Positions 27,704 through 36,974 of a DNA stretch of 64,000 nt are shown here, one piece after another. Positions within the stretch are counted from its first letter, which is position 1. Each line of letters opens with the position of its first letter. Origin of the DNA: Argonema galeatum A003/A1 (lineage in GTDB: Bacteria > Cyanobacteriota > Cyanobacteriia > Cyanobacteriales > Aerosakkonemataceae). The translations under genes were made by a program, and so were the position numbers. Location of the stretch: NCBI RefSeq assembly GCF_023333595.1, contig NZ_JAIQZM010000002.1:51068-115067 (forward strand), read 5' to 3'. The notes beneath the pieces are model-generated. The model saw nothing but the letters and a program-made list of their open reading frames with translations. It was not told the origin of the DNA and made no database searches.

Positions 27704-28447
27704 ATGCTATTCACAAAAATCAAGCGGCGTTACGTATTGGTTTTAGGGCCTTGGGCTTTATGGAGATTGGCTTGGTTTTTGTTGATTGTATTGCTTATTT
27801 ACCCCATAAGTTATGGCATTTTTCGGTTTGCAATTGTCACACTTATTTTTCTAATTTGGCTGGGAGCGCTAATTTTATTATGGAATAAAAAGTCGATTCG
27901 ATTCTTCTGCATTTCCTTAGCTTTAATCGTTAGCGCCATAGCTATTCTGCCAGGGTACAAAGCAGACGGAAAAAGGCTGCGCGAATCTTACATACAAGAA
28001 CTCAATTACTATGAAGGAGTTACCTATATTTGGGGTGGCGAAAACAAATTTGGTATTGATTGTTCGGGTTTAGTTCGCCGAGGTTTAATTAATGCCGATG
28101 TAAAGCAGGGATTGATATCTTTTAATCCCAAACTAATTAGAGAAGGGATTTCTTTGTGGTGGTACGATGCTTCCGCAGAGGCTTTAGGAAAAGAATATCG
28201 AAATATCACAAAATTTCTGTATAAAGCTGACAGTATTAATCAGCTAGATTATACCAAAATCCAAAGAGGAGATATTGCAGTAACAACAGACGGAATTCAT
28301 ACCTTAGCTTATACAGGAAATAACATTTGGATTGAAGCAGACCCCATTTATAAAAAAGTAATGAAAGTTAAAGTACCCGAATTAAATAATCCTTGGTTCA
28401 ACATTCCTGTTAACATATTAAAATGGCGACAATTTGGCACAGAATGA
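27704..28447 (+). CDS. Membrane-anchored NlpC/P60-like peptidase
   Basis: The product has 247 residues. Residues 15-90 contain three hydrophobic segments, then a C-terminal hydrolase domain. The NlpC/P60 motif is visible: TYIWGGENKFGIDCSGLVRR with the catalytic Cys, QRGDIAVTTDGIHTLAYTG with the His, and a following acidic strand (NNIWIEADP). Such enzymes cleave peptidoglycan stem peptides or related amides. The membrane anchor suggests action at the cell wall. It is convergent with the response regulator at 28481. Confidence 0.82.
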   Translation: MLFTKIKRRYVLVLGPWALWRLAWFLLIVLLIYPISYGIFRFAIVTLIFLIWLGALILLWNKKSIRFFCISLALIVSAIAILPGYKADGKRLRESYIQELNYYEGVTYIWGGENKFGIDCSGLVRRGLINADVKQGLISFNPKLIREGISLWWYDASAEALGKEYRNITKFLYKADSINQLDYTKIQRGDIAVTTDGIHTLAYTGNNIWIEADPIYKKVMKVKVPELNNPWFNIPVNILKWRQFGTE

Positions 28448-28480
28448 GAAGAAATTTGCTTCTGTTTCCTTAGCGACGAA

Positions 28481-29206
28481 TTACTGAAAATCCCAGTCGC
28501 GACAAAGTTCTTCAGGAGGGCCGAATGGATAGACCGCACAGTTTATCCCGTCCTTACCATAATAATAACGACATACTTGACAAGGCTTAGTTTGTTCTAA
28601 CTTTTGGAGCAAAACAGCCCAGTCTTTTTCAAGAGTAGCGCGGTATTTAGTCGCATCCGAGCGATCGGGATTAATCTGCAATGCTTGCTCAAAAGCAGCA
28701 AGGGCATCCTCGTAAAATCTGGTAATTTGTAAACCATATTTTGTCCAAGCATCAGCACGACATTCGTATAGCTTAATCAAGTTTAAGTTTAAAACGCCGT
28801 ATTCCGTCCAGGCATCCGCAGAGGCGGCGTCAGCCCAATTTTTAGCATCCACCAGCACTCGTTTTACCGTGCCAATTAGTTCTCTCGCTTGCCAAGGTTT
28901 GCCAATGTATGCTTCTGCAAGTTTTATACCTCCGTAAAGAGCCAACTGTTGCACCTTGACTGTTAAAAATACTACGGGTATATTCCGGGTTTCGGGGTTA
29001 GCTTTGAGCAGACGACAAACATTGTAACCATCAATGCGGGGCATTACCACATCTAGTAACACGAGATCCGGACTGTTTCGCTGAATTTTTTCTAGTGCTT
29101 CGACGCCATCAGACGCCTGAATAACATTCAGTCCACTCCACGCTAGTTGGTGTGAGATGCACTCCCGCTGACTGCGAGAGTCTTCCACAACTAGAACTGT
29201 ATTCAT
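28481..29206 (-). CDS. Response regulator with REC, helical repeat region and Cys-rich tail
   Basis: The product has 241 residues. The REC domain occupies about residues 1-120: VLVVEDSRSQRECISHQL, phospho-acceptor Asp in LVLLDVVMPRIDGYNV, VVFLTVK and IGKPWQ with the conserved Lys. A TPR-like segment follows (YEDALAAFEQALQINPDRSD). The last 35 residues hold four cysteines (CQVCRYYYGKDGINC, then CRDWD), suggesting a small metal-binding knot. There is no DNA-binding domain, so it would signal through protein contact. ATG 29206; no partner kinase lies nearby. Confidence 0.84.
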   Translation of the reverse strand: MNTVLVVEDSRSQRECISHQLAWSGLNVIQASDGVEALEKIQRNSPDLVLLDVVMPRIDGYNVCRLLKANPETRNIPVVFLTVKVQQLALYGGIKLAEAYIGKPWQARELIGTVKRVLVDAKNWADAASADAWTEYGVLNLNLIKLYECRADAWTKYGLQITRFYEDALAAFEQALQINPDRSDATKYRATLEKDWAVLLQKLEQTKPCQVCRYYYGKDGINCAVYPFGPPEELCRDWDFQ

Positions 29207-29391
29207 AACTGGCTACCTGGGTACTCTTTGCAGATCTCCCCAACACCCCTTTTTAAGGGGGGCTATTGCGTAAGGGTTGAGGGTTTTGGGTAATCTCCGC
29301 AGATTCGATTTGCGGTTGTTACATCCAAATTACCCACTTTTCCTCAATTTCCGATCATTTCCTCGGTAATTTCCCGGAAATGTCTGGTTAC

Positions 29392-30273
29392 CTATCTGAA
29401 GTCTAAAATGTGCTGGGCGGTGATTTGCGGCTTTTCCAGGTGAGGGACGTGCCCGCAATCTGCGATCCAGATTAGTTTACTATGGGCGATCGCTTTCTCA
29501 AACTTCCCCGCATCAGCAGTACCCAAAATGCGATCGCGTTCCCCCCACAAAATCAAAGTCGGCTGTACAATTTGTGCCAGTTTCTCGCCAAAATATCCGT
29601 AACCGCCACTTTTGGTAAAAGCAATCAAAGCTTCACTCCACTGGGGCATTTCTAAATGTAATGCCGCACACCGTTGAGCATCTACGGAAGCCAACTTTTC
29701 GTCATGGTAAGCGTTTATACTAATCTTTTGACGAATTTTCGGATTACGCAAAAATGAAGTAGCCAGATAACCGACAGGTGGAAACAGAAACTTACCAATA
29801 GCAGGCGGCTTAGCAAAGCCAGCACTATCAATCAGTATCAACTTTTTGACTACTTGTGGGTAAGTAAGGGCGAAATCAATTGCAGCTGCGCCTCCCATCG
29901 AAGTCCCAACTAAAATAATCGGCTGCTCAATCAGAGTTTTCCAGAAATAGTATAGATGAGTCGCGATCGCACTTGGGCTGAACGGCAATCCTGCAACCCT
30001 TTCCGTAAACCCAAAACCCAGCAGATCGATCGCCCAAGTTTCGTTATTGGCGGCTAGAAGCGGCAGCAGGCGGCGAAACTCGAATATCGAACTATCAAAG
30101 CCGTGGAGTAACACGATCGGCCCTTCGCCCTCACCCTGACGAACGTAGGTGGTTGCGATCGATTGTTCGCTCAAGGGAGTTGCTACAGCCTGACGCTGGA
30201 TGTTCTGAGCAAGAGCAATTGATGAGGGTTCTGTCAGTTGCTCGACTAAATACGGGAGAAAATTGGCAAACAT
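29392..30273 (-). CDS. Alpha/beta-fold hydrolase
   Basis: The 293-residue protein has the family order: an oxyanion segment IVLLHGFDSSIFEFRRLLP, nucleophile elbow VGTSMGGAAAIDFA with Ser, an acid in LWGERDRILGTADA and the catalytic His in CGHVPHLEKP. There is no signal peptide. Cyanobacterial homologues are often annotated as hydrolases of the MhpC/BphD type, but the substrate is not known. It is separated from the response regulator by 185 bp and stands apart from the methyltransferase at 30352. Confidence 0.86.
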   Translation of the reverse strand: MFANFLPYLVEQLTEPSSIALAQNIQRQAVATPLSEQSIATTYVRQGEGEGPIVLLHGFDSSIFEFRRLLPLLAANNETWAIDLLGFGFTERVAGLPFSPSAIATHLYYFWKTLIEQPIILVGTSMGGAAAIDFALTYPQVVKKLILIDSAGFAKPPAIGKFLFPPVGYLATSFLRNPKIRQKISINAYHDEKLASVDAQRCAALHLEMPQWSEALIAFTKSGGYGYFGEKLAQIVQPTLILWGERDRILGTADAGKFEKAIAHSKLIWIADCGHVPHLEKPQITAQHILDFR

Positions 30274-30351
30274 GATTTTCAGTTTACCATAAAAGCGATC
30301 GCATCTCTCTTACAAAACAGCACTTCTTCAGTGCTGAGTCAGAATCTTCAC

Positions 30352-31116
30352 TCAGCACTCAGCACTCAAAAAGCACTGTTTCACCGCTTTGCCGATATAC
30401 ATCACTGAAGTATCATCATTAATTCTTACTTTTACGACTCCTGTGCTTTTGAATTCTTTATAGCTAGCCCAATTTAGCTTTAAAGCTTCTCCAAACATAT
30501 CAAAACCTTTGATATCTATATCTGTAAAGCTCCGTTCCTCCATTAAATCAGTAAGTTCCTCTGGTTTAATAAACTTTCTCCAATCGTGAACGCCTTGTTT
30601 AATTTCACGCAAGATATTTTCCATCAGCCAAATCATCACAAATTTAGATTTAAAATTTCTGTTGATTGTATCGAAGAAAAACAAACCATTTGGCTTCAAA
30701 ATTCTGTTGATTTCTGAAATAACTTTGTTTAAATCGGCAATATGCTCCAAAACATCAACACATACCACTACATCAAATGTGTTGTCTTCATAAGGCATCT
30801 CTTCTGCCAATCCATACTTGTAGTCAATTTTGATTCCCCGCTTAACCGCGTGTTCTTGTGCTTTTTCTATACATTTAGCCGAGCGATCGATCCCTGATAC
30901 TTCTACACCCCTATCTGCCATAAACTCGCAGGAAAACCCCCCGCCACACCCGACATCCAACGCTTTCAAACCCTGCCAATTTGGCACATAGCGATCGAAA
31001 AACTCAAACCGTGGCTTATTCAGATGATAAAGAGCATAAATCTTTGAATCTTCTTCCCACCAATTATTCGCATTCAAGTCATAAAATTCCAAGTCGTTTT
31101 TTTTCATTTTTCTCAC
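30352..31116 (-). CDS. UbiG-like SAM-dependent methyltransferase
   Basis: The product is 254 residues. Motif I is LKALDVGCGGGFSCEFMADR, the acidic end is EVSGIDRSAKCIEKA, motif II FDVVVCVDVLEHIADL and motif III RILKPNGLFFFDTIN. The length and N-terminus (NWWEEDSKIYALYHLNKPRF) resemble UbiG, a polyprenyl-quinone O-methyltransferase. Cyanobacteria make plastoquinone and not ubiquinone, so the substrate is probably something else. The start could be ATG 31116 or the Met three residues later. A repeat-rich gap lies upstream. Confidence 0.8.
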   Translation of the reverse strand: MRKMKKNDLEFYDLNANNWWEEDSKIYALYHLNKPRFEFFDRYVPNWQGLKALDVGCGGGFSCEFMADRGVEVSGIDRSAKCIEKAQEHAVKRGIKIDYKYGLAEEMPYEDNTFDVVVCVDVLEHIADLNKVISEINRILKPNGLFFFDTINRNFKSKFVMIWLMENILREIKQGVHDWRKFIKPEELTDLMEERSFTDIDIKGFDMFGEALKLNWASYKEFKSTGVVKVRINDDTSVMYIGKAVKQCFLSAEC

Positions 31117-31525
31117 TATTTTCTAGAAGTCTAATTTACGATCGCAGATTATCTTCCTAATATTCTACACTCTTCGTAGCGACTGACAAACAGGACTTAC
31201 GCAAGATCCCCCAAATCTGGGGGATCTTGCGTAAGTCCTGTTCCCCCCAGATTTGGGTGGCTAGGAGGGCGAAACAAGAAATATTGCGTAAGTCTTGACA
31301 AATAAAAAAATATCCAACAACTTCTTGTGGGATGGGCGTCTCGCCCGTCCTACCCAGTTACAGGCGAGACGCTTTTGCCCCCCTAACCCCCCAAATCTGG
31401 GGGGGACATGACTTCTTCTCCCCCAGATTTGGGGGAGGGGGCAAGGGGGCAAGGGGGGCGTGAGTGCGTAAGTCCTGAATCCCTTAGTAGCAGTTGGCAA
31501 ACAAATATGATGGAATCTAACTACC
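31117..31525. other. Repeat-rich intergenic region with long palindromes
   Basis: There is no gene. It contains the 50-bp palindrome at 31191-31240, further copies of gcgtaagtc(c/t)tg at about 31284-31297 and 31458-31471, and a second inverted pair in which ccccccaaatctggggg is mirrored by cccccagatttggggg near 31390-31440. A plus-strand gene starts at 31526. Confidence 0.65.
31191..31240. repeat. Near-perfect 50-bp palindrome
   Basis: caggacttacgcaagatccc is followed by ccaaatctgg and then by gggatcttgcgtaagtcctg. The two arms are exact reverse complements apart from the central six bases. The core gacttacgca recurs nearby and at about 42299 and 42411. Transcribed, it would form a very stable hairpin and may act as a terminator for either neighbour. 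Confidence 0.8.
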
Positions 31526-32071
31526 ATGAAACCTAGACTGCGACATTGTTACGTCGGGACAACTTATCAAGAACTATGTCTGATTCAAAAACGAGCGAAA
31601 ATCGGCTGCTTAATTGGCTTATTTTTGTTCTGGGTTTTATTTGTTGGTTTCTCTGTAAATAGCGATCTAAACCCCCTGCAAATTCTGATATTTTGTCTTT
31701 TCTTACTTTCTCCCTGCGTGGGAGTATTTATATTTGAAATTCAGCGATGGGATTGCCTTGAAATCAACGAAGTTGGGATTCGGTATCAAGGAGTTTGGAA
31801 ACCCTTAAAAGTGTTTACCTGGAGAGAAGTGCTAAGTATTGAGTTGGGATGGGAACCCAATCGTATATGGTTACCCTCAGAGATTAGAGAAATTTGTATC
31901 TGGCTGTATTCCTCAGAATCTGCCAAACAAGAAAGGATAATATTTACAAGCAGACATCATAACCATAGGCAGGGCGTGAAGTTGCTGCTGGAAAAGATGA
32001 AACAGTATGACATTAGAGTTAAGCCTAACCCCGATCTGCTAGTGTGGCAGCAATGGGCAGAAGTTACTTAA
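31526..32071 (+). CDS. Hypothetical membrane protein with PH-like C-terminus
   Basis: The product has 181 residues. Two hydrophobic segments lie at about residues 28-48 (IGCLIGLFLFWVLFVGFSV) and 55-75 (LQILIFCLFLLSPCVGVFIF). They are followed by a beta-rich domain (CLEINEVGIRYQGVWKPLKV, FTWREVLSIELGW) of the kind seen in bacterial PH-like proteins. There is no catalytic motif, and the function is unknown. It is followed immediately by a 118-bp palindromic element. The ATG at 31526 comes soon after a repeat-rich gap. Confidence 0.65.
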   Translation: MKPRLRHCYVGTTYQELCLIQKRAKIGCLIGLFLFWVLFVGFSVNSDLNPLQILIFCLFLLSPCVGVFIFEIQRWDCLEINEVGIRYQGVWKPLKVFTWREVLSIELGWEPNRIWLPSEIREICIWLYSSESAKQERIIFTSRHHNHRQGVKLLLEKMKQYDIRVKPNPDLLVWQQWAEVT

Positions 32072-32073
32072 CG

Positions 32074-32191
32074 CAAGTTGCTAGTTACTTGCTTTCCGGG
32101 TACGTAGTTGCGATGCCGCGCTCTTATCCCAGTTGTAATAAGAGCGCGGCATCGCAACAACATACCCAGAAAGCAAGTAACTAGCAACTTG
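32074..32191. mobile_element. Palindromic MITE-like element, family B copy 1
   Basis: The ends are caagttgctagttacttgc and gcaagtaactagcaacttg, exact inverted repeats. The arms continue as nearly complementary (gatgccgcgctcttat and ataagagcgcggcatc) around a short centre (cccagttgta). A second copy lies at 59783-59909 with the same ends and the same cttatc..agttgtaataag centre but different arm bases. It begins 3 bp after the stop of the gene at 31526, so it also forms a strong 3' hairpin. Confidence 0.8.
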
Positions 32192-32221
32192 AATTAAATA
32201 CATAAAAACTCATAATTCAAT

Positions 32222-33259
32222 TTACACCGATAATAAACCACCTGTGAACTGAACGCTATTCTCAATCTCACGCAAAGAAGTCACTCCCTTGAGAGTAGCA
32301 ACTAAATCTGGAGAGGGTAGAGGAGTGGAAAAGCTATTAGCCGCGAGAAAAATGTTCAAATTTCCATCAGATTTATTAAACAAATAGTTACTCAATGACC
32401 CTCCCAGCACGAGGGTATCTTTGCCAATCTCAAAGTTCTCAATCATCGCCAAATCAGCATCACCTCCACCTACATAAAAACTTCTAACAGGCGGGATTTT
32501 ATTCTCTGTTTGTAACCGACCCAAAACGAATGTATCTTGACCGCTTCCGCCAATCAAAACATCGGCTTCGCTGACACCTAAACTATAAAAATCTAAACAC
32601 TGCCCGCCGGTTGGAGTACCGCCAACAACGCATTGGCCGGGAGAAAGGTCTACTCCGTAAATCTCATCTTGCTGCCCAAAACCAATGACGGTATCGTTCC
32701 CATCGGTGCCGCTAAAAATACCCGATCTACTTTCAAATTCTCCATATTTGATGTAGTGTTCCAGTGCAGATCCAAAAGCACCAGCTTCTACTGCCGCTGC
32801 TACATCTGAATTATCTTGAAGATACCCGAATTCATTGAAATTTGTCCCAGAACGGCTTTCCGATCTTCCAAACTCTAGGTAGTGCGCCAGTCCAGACCTA
32901 AAAATACCAGATGCAACTGCTACTGCAACATCGGGGTTTTTTCGCAGATAAAACTCCTCATCAAACAACAGACTCGCTCTTCGACCTTCTGTTTCTCCAA
33001 ATTCGATAAAGTGCTGCAAACCAGATTTGAAAGTGCCAGTTTGTACTGCTGCTATTATGTCGGGATTGCTTTGTAAATAAAATTGCTCGTCATAAAAAGG
33101 CGATACTTGAAACCGGCCTTCCATTAACCCAAACTGTTGAAAATGTGCTAAGCCAGATTGAAAAATACCTGCATCGACGGCAGCTTTAACATCCGGGTGA
33201 TGGACTAGGTAAAAATCTTCGTTAAATACGGCAAAACTCACAATGACTCCTGAAAGCAC
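32222..33259 (-). CDS. Repeat protein with RTX-like C-terminal region
   Basis: The 345-residue product has four repeats of about 45 residues in the first 190, each of the form FYLxxNPDVxxAVxxGxFxSG followed by LxHFxxFGxxEGR (for example NPDIIAAVQTGTFKSGLQHF). These repeats are common in large cyanobacterial secreted or RTX-type proteins. The second half has GTDGNDTVIGFGQQDEIYG and ADVLIGGSGQDTFVLG, degenerate glycine/aspartate calcium-binding nonapeptides of the RTX type. There is no signal peptide, which fits type I secretion through a C-terminal signal. Its role may be surface adhesion or enzyme scaffolding; no catalytic domain is seen. Confidence 0.75.
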   Translation of the reverse strand: MLSGVIVSFAVFNEDFYLVHHPDVKAAVDAGIFQSGLAHFQQFGLMEGRFQVSPFYDEQFYLQSNPDIIAAVQTGTFKSGLQHFIEFGETEGRRASLLFDEEFYLRKNPDVAVAVASGIFRSGLAHYLEFGRSESRSGTNFNEFGYLQDNSDVAAAVEAGAFGSALEHYIKYGEFESRSGIFSGTDGNDTVIGFGQQDEIYGVDLSPGQCVVGGTPTGGQCLDFYSLGVSEADVLIGGSGQDTFVLGRLQTENKIPPVRSFYVGGGDADLAMIENFEIGKDTLVLGGSLSNYLFNKSDGNLNIFLAANSFSTPLPSPDLVATLKGVTSLREIENSVQFTGGLLSV

Positions 33260-33395
33260 ACTACTAACGGAGTATAAATACAGTCAAACTTATAATTAAT
33301 TCCGAAACAGTATCCCCAGAATGGAAGTTATTTTGGGAAAGAAGCGGCTCTTTCAGAGTTGCTATGCTTTTGTTCACTTAAGAAGATTTTTATTT

Positions 33396-33426
33396 CCTCT
33401 GCCCCTCTGCCCCTCTGCCCCTCTGC
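33396..33426. repeat. Short tandem repeat (ctctgccc)
   Basis: About four octamer units of ctctgccc in a row. It lies in the 267-bp gap before accA and contains no gene. Such short tandem repeats are common between cyanobacterial genes. Confidence 0.7.
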
Positions 33427-33526
33427 TCAAATAGCATAATAAGTACGGAAGAGGCGTAAGTTTCGTGCATACTGTACAGGGTACGATCTAGTAAAGAATC
33501 TATTCAACGTTATCCAAGTTTTTAAC

Positions 33527-34507
33527 GTGGCCAGTCCCGATCGCAAACCATTACTATTAGACTTTGAAAAGCCCCTGGCGGAGCTAGAAACCCGCATTGA
33601 CCAGATTCGCCAACTTGCTTCCGAGAATGGCGTGGATGTATCTGAGCAAATTCGCCAGCTAGAAGCACGTTCGGTGCAACTTCGTCACGAAATCTTTACC
33701 AGTTTGTCACCAGCTCAGCGGCTGCAACTGGCGCGTCATCCCCGCCGTCCCAGCACGCTAGACTATATTCAGGCGATTAGCGATGAATGGATGGAACTGC
33801 ACGGCGATCGCGGCGGTAGCGACGATCCAGCCCTGGTAGGCGGTATTGCCAGCGTCTCTGGGCGTAGCGTGGTAATGCTAGGCCATCAAAAAGGCCGGGA
33901 TACCAAGGACAACGTTCTCCGCAATTTTGGTATGGCTTCCCCAGGCGGGTATCGCAAAGCAATGCGGCTGATGGAACACGCCAACCGCTTTGGAATGCCT
34001 ATTTTCACTTTTATTGACACTCCGGGTGCTTGGCCGGGTTCGGAGGCAGAAGAACTGGGTCAAGGAGAAGCGATCGCCTATAATTTGCGAGAGATGTTTG
34101 GCCTTGATGTTCCCATCCTTTGCACTGTCATCGGCGAAGGCGGTTCTGGCGGTGCTTTGGGTATTGGCGTAGGCGATCGACTGTTGATGTTTGAACATTC
34201 AGTTTATTATGTCGCCAGCCCAGAAGCCTGTGCTTCTATTCTCTGGAAAGATGCCTCCAAAGCCCCTCAAGCGGCAGAAGCACTCAAAATTACGGCTTGG
34301 GATCTCAAAAATCTCGGTATTCTAGACGAACTGTTGCCCGAACCGACTAGCGGAGCCCACTCCGAACCCCTCAAAGCTGCCGCTACCCTTAAGCAGGCTC
34401 TCCTGAACCATCTGGAAGAACTAACCCAGATGACAAGCCAACAGCGTCGCGAGTTGCGCTATCAAAAGTTTCGTCGCATTGGTGTTTTCACCGAAATATC
34501 AGCTTGA
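33527..34507 (+). CDS. accA: Acetyl-CoA carboxylase carboxyltransferase subunit alpha
   Basis: AccA transfers the carboxyl group from carboxybiotin to acetyl-CoA to give malonyl-CoA, the first step of fatty acid synthesis, together with AccD. The 326-residue length is standard. Characteristic stretches are [59 protein letters not shown] and [20 protein letters not shown]. The start is GTG 33527 ([14 protein letters not shown]). It is not next to accD, accB or accC, as is usual in cyanobacteria. It is followed at 34723 by an SDR gene. Confidence 0.96.
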   Translation: MASPDRKPLLLDFEKPLAELETRIDQIRQLASENGVDVSEQIRQLEARSVQLRHEIFTSLSPAQRLQLARHPRRPSTLDYIQAISDEWMELHGDRGGSDDPALVGGIASVSGRSVVMLGHQKGRDTKDNVLRNFGMASPGGYRKAMRLMEHANRFGMPIFTFIDTPGAWPGSEAEELGQGEAIAYNLREMFGLDVPILCTVIGEGGSGGALGIGVGDRLLMFEHSVYYVASPEACASILWKDASKAPQAAEALKITAWDLKNLGILDELLPEPTSGAHSEPLKAAATLKQALLNHLEELTQMTSQQRRELRYQKFRRIGVFTEISA

Positions 34508-34722
34508 AATTTTGGATCTAACAATCCACTTTTGGAGTGATAGAATTATAAATGTTACAATTGTTTACATAGCTCTCATTTTGGGCTGGCTCTAGGTGGG
34601 CTGGGCGGCATAAGCGCAAAACGCCTGAAATGGGAGCTAGCACAAAGCGGTAAGGTCGTTTGCCAAAAGCAAATACCTTGAAGCGATGGGATGTTCCATC
34701 CAAGTGTCTAAAAATTTAATTA

Positions 34723-35448
34723 ATGAGTGCTTCAACCGAAAAACGCGCCCTGATTACAGGAGCAAGCAGTGGAATTGGCAAGGCAACAGCTTTAGCATTT
34801 GCCGGGGCTGGAATTCACGTAGCGTTAGTCAGCCGTGACCTGGAAAAATTGACAGTGGTAGCCCAAAACGCGATCGCTGCTGGGGTAGAAGCGAAAGCTT
34901 ACGCCCTAGACCTAGCGGATCTCGATCGGGTGAAAGATGAGATTAGCGCGATCGCGGCTGACTTTGGCCCGATTGACATTCTTGTCAACAATGCTGGCAT
35001 GGGGTACACCGCTGATTTGAGCGAAACGCCCCTCTCTGACTGGCAGAGGGTAATTGACCTTAATCTCACCAGCGTTTTTCAGTGCATACAGGGAATACTA
35101 CCTATGATGCGCGATCGCCACTCTGGGACAATTATCAACGTTGCCTCAATAGCTGGCAAACAAGTCTTTCCTGGCTGGGGAGCCTACTGCGTCAGCAAGT
35201 TTGGCTTGATGGCTTTATCCAAAACCCTCGCAGCAGAAGAACGCTCTAGCGGAATTCGCGTCACAGCTATCTGTCCTGGCTCGGTCAATACCCCGATTTG
35301 GGATACAGATACAGTTCGCGTTAACTTTGACCGCTCAGCTATGTTAACCCCTGAAATCGTCGCGCAGTCAATTCTACAGACGGCGCTGCTACCAGAACAA
35401 GCAGTAATTGAAGAGTTAACCCTCGTGGCTAGCGCTGGAACCCTTTAG
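34723..35448 (+). CDS. Short-chain dehydrogenase/reductase (FabG-like)
   Basis: The 241-residue protein is a classical SDR: cofactor motif ITGASSGIGKATALAFAGAG, NNAGMG after DILV, catalytic Ser in INVASIAGKQ, and the Tyr/Lys pair in GAYCVSKFGLMAL. The PG motif (ICPGSVNTPIW) is present. The basic residue after the first strand (SRDLEKL) fits NADP(H) use. Neighbourhood with accA suggests fatty acid metabolism, but the true fabG of cyanobacteria is usually elsewhere, so the substrate is left open. Confidence 0.88.
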   Translation: MSASTEKRALITGASSGIGKATALAFAGAGIHVALVSRDLEKLTVVAQNAIAAGVEAKAYALDLADLDRVKDEISAIAADFGPIDILVNNAGMGYTADLSETPLSDWQRVIDLNLTSVFQCIQGILPMMRDRHSGTIINVASIAGKQVFPGWGAYCVSKFGLMALSKTLAAEERSSGIRVTAICPGSVNTPIWDTDTVRVNFDRSAMLTPEIVAQSILQTALLPEQAVIEELTLVASAGTL

Positions 35449-35504
35449 GTTGCTGCCTCTCTGTTGACCTTAACCCGATTGCAATACATTAATAAAGGCC
35501 GATC

Positions 35505-36215
35505 ATGACTACCGCTTCCTCCAAAGGCTCCAATAGTTCTACCTCTCTTTCCGTCAGTTCCAATGGGATTTTGAATGTCCCGACTCGGCCCGATCGCAAC
35601 ACGCTGAACGGTCGTGAACCCAACTTGCACCCGCCTACGGAAGAAACCAACGAGCAAATGATGGACGCCGTGCGGACGCTCCTGTTGGGAGTGGGAGAAG
35701 ATCCGGAGCGGGAAGGCTTACTCAAGACGCCCAAGCGAGTCGCAGAGGCGATGCGGTTTCTCACCAGTGGCTACAATCAGTCCCTAGAAGAACTCGTCAA
35801 CGACGCCATCTTTGATGAAGGCCACAACGAGATGGTTCTTGTCCGGGATATCAATTTCTTTAGCCTCTGCGAACATCATATGCTGCCGTTTATGGGCAGG
35901 GCTCACGTCGCCTATATTCCCAACCAAAGAGTGGTGGGACTGAGCAAGCTGGCGCGGATTGTAGAAATGTATGGCCGTCGTTTGCAAGTGCAGGAACGCC
36001 TGACTCGTCAGATTGCCGAAGCAGTTCAGACTATTTTGGAGCCGAAGGGAGTCGCTGTCGTGATGGAGGCCACCCATATGTGCATGGTGATGCGTGGTGT
36101 CCAAAAGCCCGGTTCTTGGACTGTCACCAGTGCAATGTTGGGTATATTCCAGGATGAGCAAAAAACTCGCGAAGAGTTCCTCAACTTGATTCGCCATCAA
36201 CCAGCGTTTTTCTAA
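35505..36215 (+). CDS. folE: GTP cyclohydrolase I
   Basis: FolE converts GTP to dihydroneopterin triphosphate, the first step of folate and pterin synthesis. The 236-residue product has a low-complexity N-terminal extension of about 45 residues ([18 protein letters not shown]) followed by the conserved core: [20 protein letters not shown], the zinc ligands in [20 protein letters not shown], and [20 protein letters not shown] with the third ligand. The last 35 bp overlap convergently with trpF. ATG 35505 follows AAGGCCGATC. Confidence 0.95.
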   Translation: MTTASSKGSNSSTSLSVSSNGILNVPTRPDRNTLNGREPNLHPPTEETNEQMMDAVRTLLLGVGEDPEREGLLKTPKRVAEAMRFLTSGYNQSLEELVNDAIFDEGHNEMVLVRDINFFSLCEHHMLPFMGRAHVAYIPNQRVVGLSKLARIVEMYGRRLQVQERLTRQIAEAVQTILEPKGVAVVMEATHMCMVMRGVQKPGSWTVTSAMLGIFQDEQKTREEFLNLIRHQPAFF

Positions 36216-36837
36216 TCCCTAGTTTCTCAAACAACTGAGCTACTTTATCTAAGTCTTTATCTCTAGGGGATAGCTCGACGCCGCTGGATAGATCGATACC
36301 ACTGGGATGAACCTGACTGAGGGCGTCCAATACATTGTCTGGTGTTAAGCCACCGGCAAGAAACCAAGGTAATTTGGGTAGAAACTGCCGCAGTGTAGCC
36401 CAATCGAGTGTTTTGCCGGTGCCGCCTAGCTGAGTGGGATGGTAGGCGTCAAGCAGAAGTGTATCAACTGCGCTGGTGTAGGCGTCTGTCTGGATTAAAG
36501 ACTCTGGTGTCTGCACTCTGTGGGCTTTAATTAGCTCGACGGTTGGTAAAAACTGGCGTAGCTGATGGCAGAATTCGGGGGATTCATTGCCGTGCAATTG
36601 AACGCCATTTAATCGAGCGGATGTAACTATTTGACAAATTAGCTCAATAGTGGTATTAGCAAATACGCCAATGCGATCGACATCCACCGATAATTGCTCT
36701 ACCACTGCCCGGATTTGTGCTGGGGTGACGTAGCGGGGAGATGTGGGGACACAGATAAAGCCTAGCGCGGTTGCTCCCAGACGCGCGATCGCATCTCCCT
36801 GTTCCGGTTTCGTAATTCCGCAAATCTTAACCCGCAT
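36181..36837 (-). CDS. trpF: Phosphoribosylanthranilate isomerase
   Basis: TrpF catalyses the Amadori rearrangement in tryptophan synthesis. It is a 218-residue TIM barrel with the signature start [20 protein letters not shown] (catalytic Cys in KICGIT), [10 protein letters not shown], a catalytic Asp in [20 protein letters not shown], and phosphate-binding [14 protein letters not shown] and GIDLSSGVE. The 3' end overlaps folE by 35 bp in opposite directions. It is not in a trp operon, as usual in cyanobacteria. Confidence 0.95.
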   Translation of the reverse strand: MRVKICGITKPEQGDAIARLGATALGFICVPTSPRYVTPAQIRAVVEQLSVDVDRIGVFANTTIELICQIVTSARLNGVQLHGNESPEFCHQLRQFLPTVELIKAHRVQTPESLIQTDAYTSAVDTLLLDAYHPTQLGGTGKTLDWATLRQFLPKLPWFLAGGLTPDNVLDALSQVHPSGIDLSSGVELSPRDKDLDKVAQLFEKLGIRKTLVDGESS

Positions 36838-36974
36838 TCAGCCTACTCCGTCGCTGCCAGTTGTACATTTGTATCAAAATTTGGCAATTATGTTAACTCT
36901 TAAAACAGATTCTTGTTATTTTTTAACGGCTTTCTATAATTTTTGTTGTTGTTTAGTCAAGCAGGAAAAAGATT

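Noticed and set aside
31261..31527. 88-residue minus-strand frame
   Set aside because: It is made of palindromic repeats (cccccaaatctggggg) read as protein; such frames recur wherever these repeats lie.
36181..36215. Overlap of folE and trpF as a sign of a wrong stop or frameshift
   Set aside because: Both protein ends fit their families; a short convergent overlap is normal in compact genomes.
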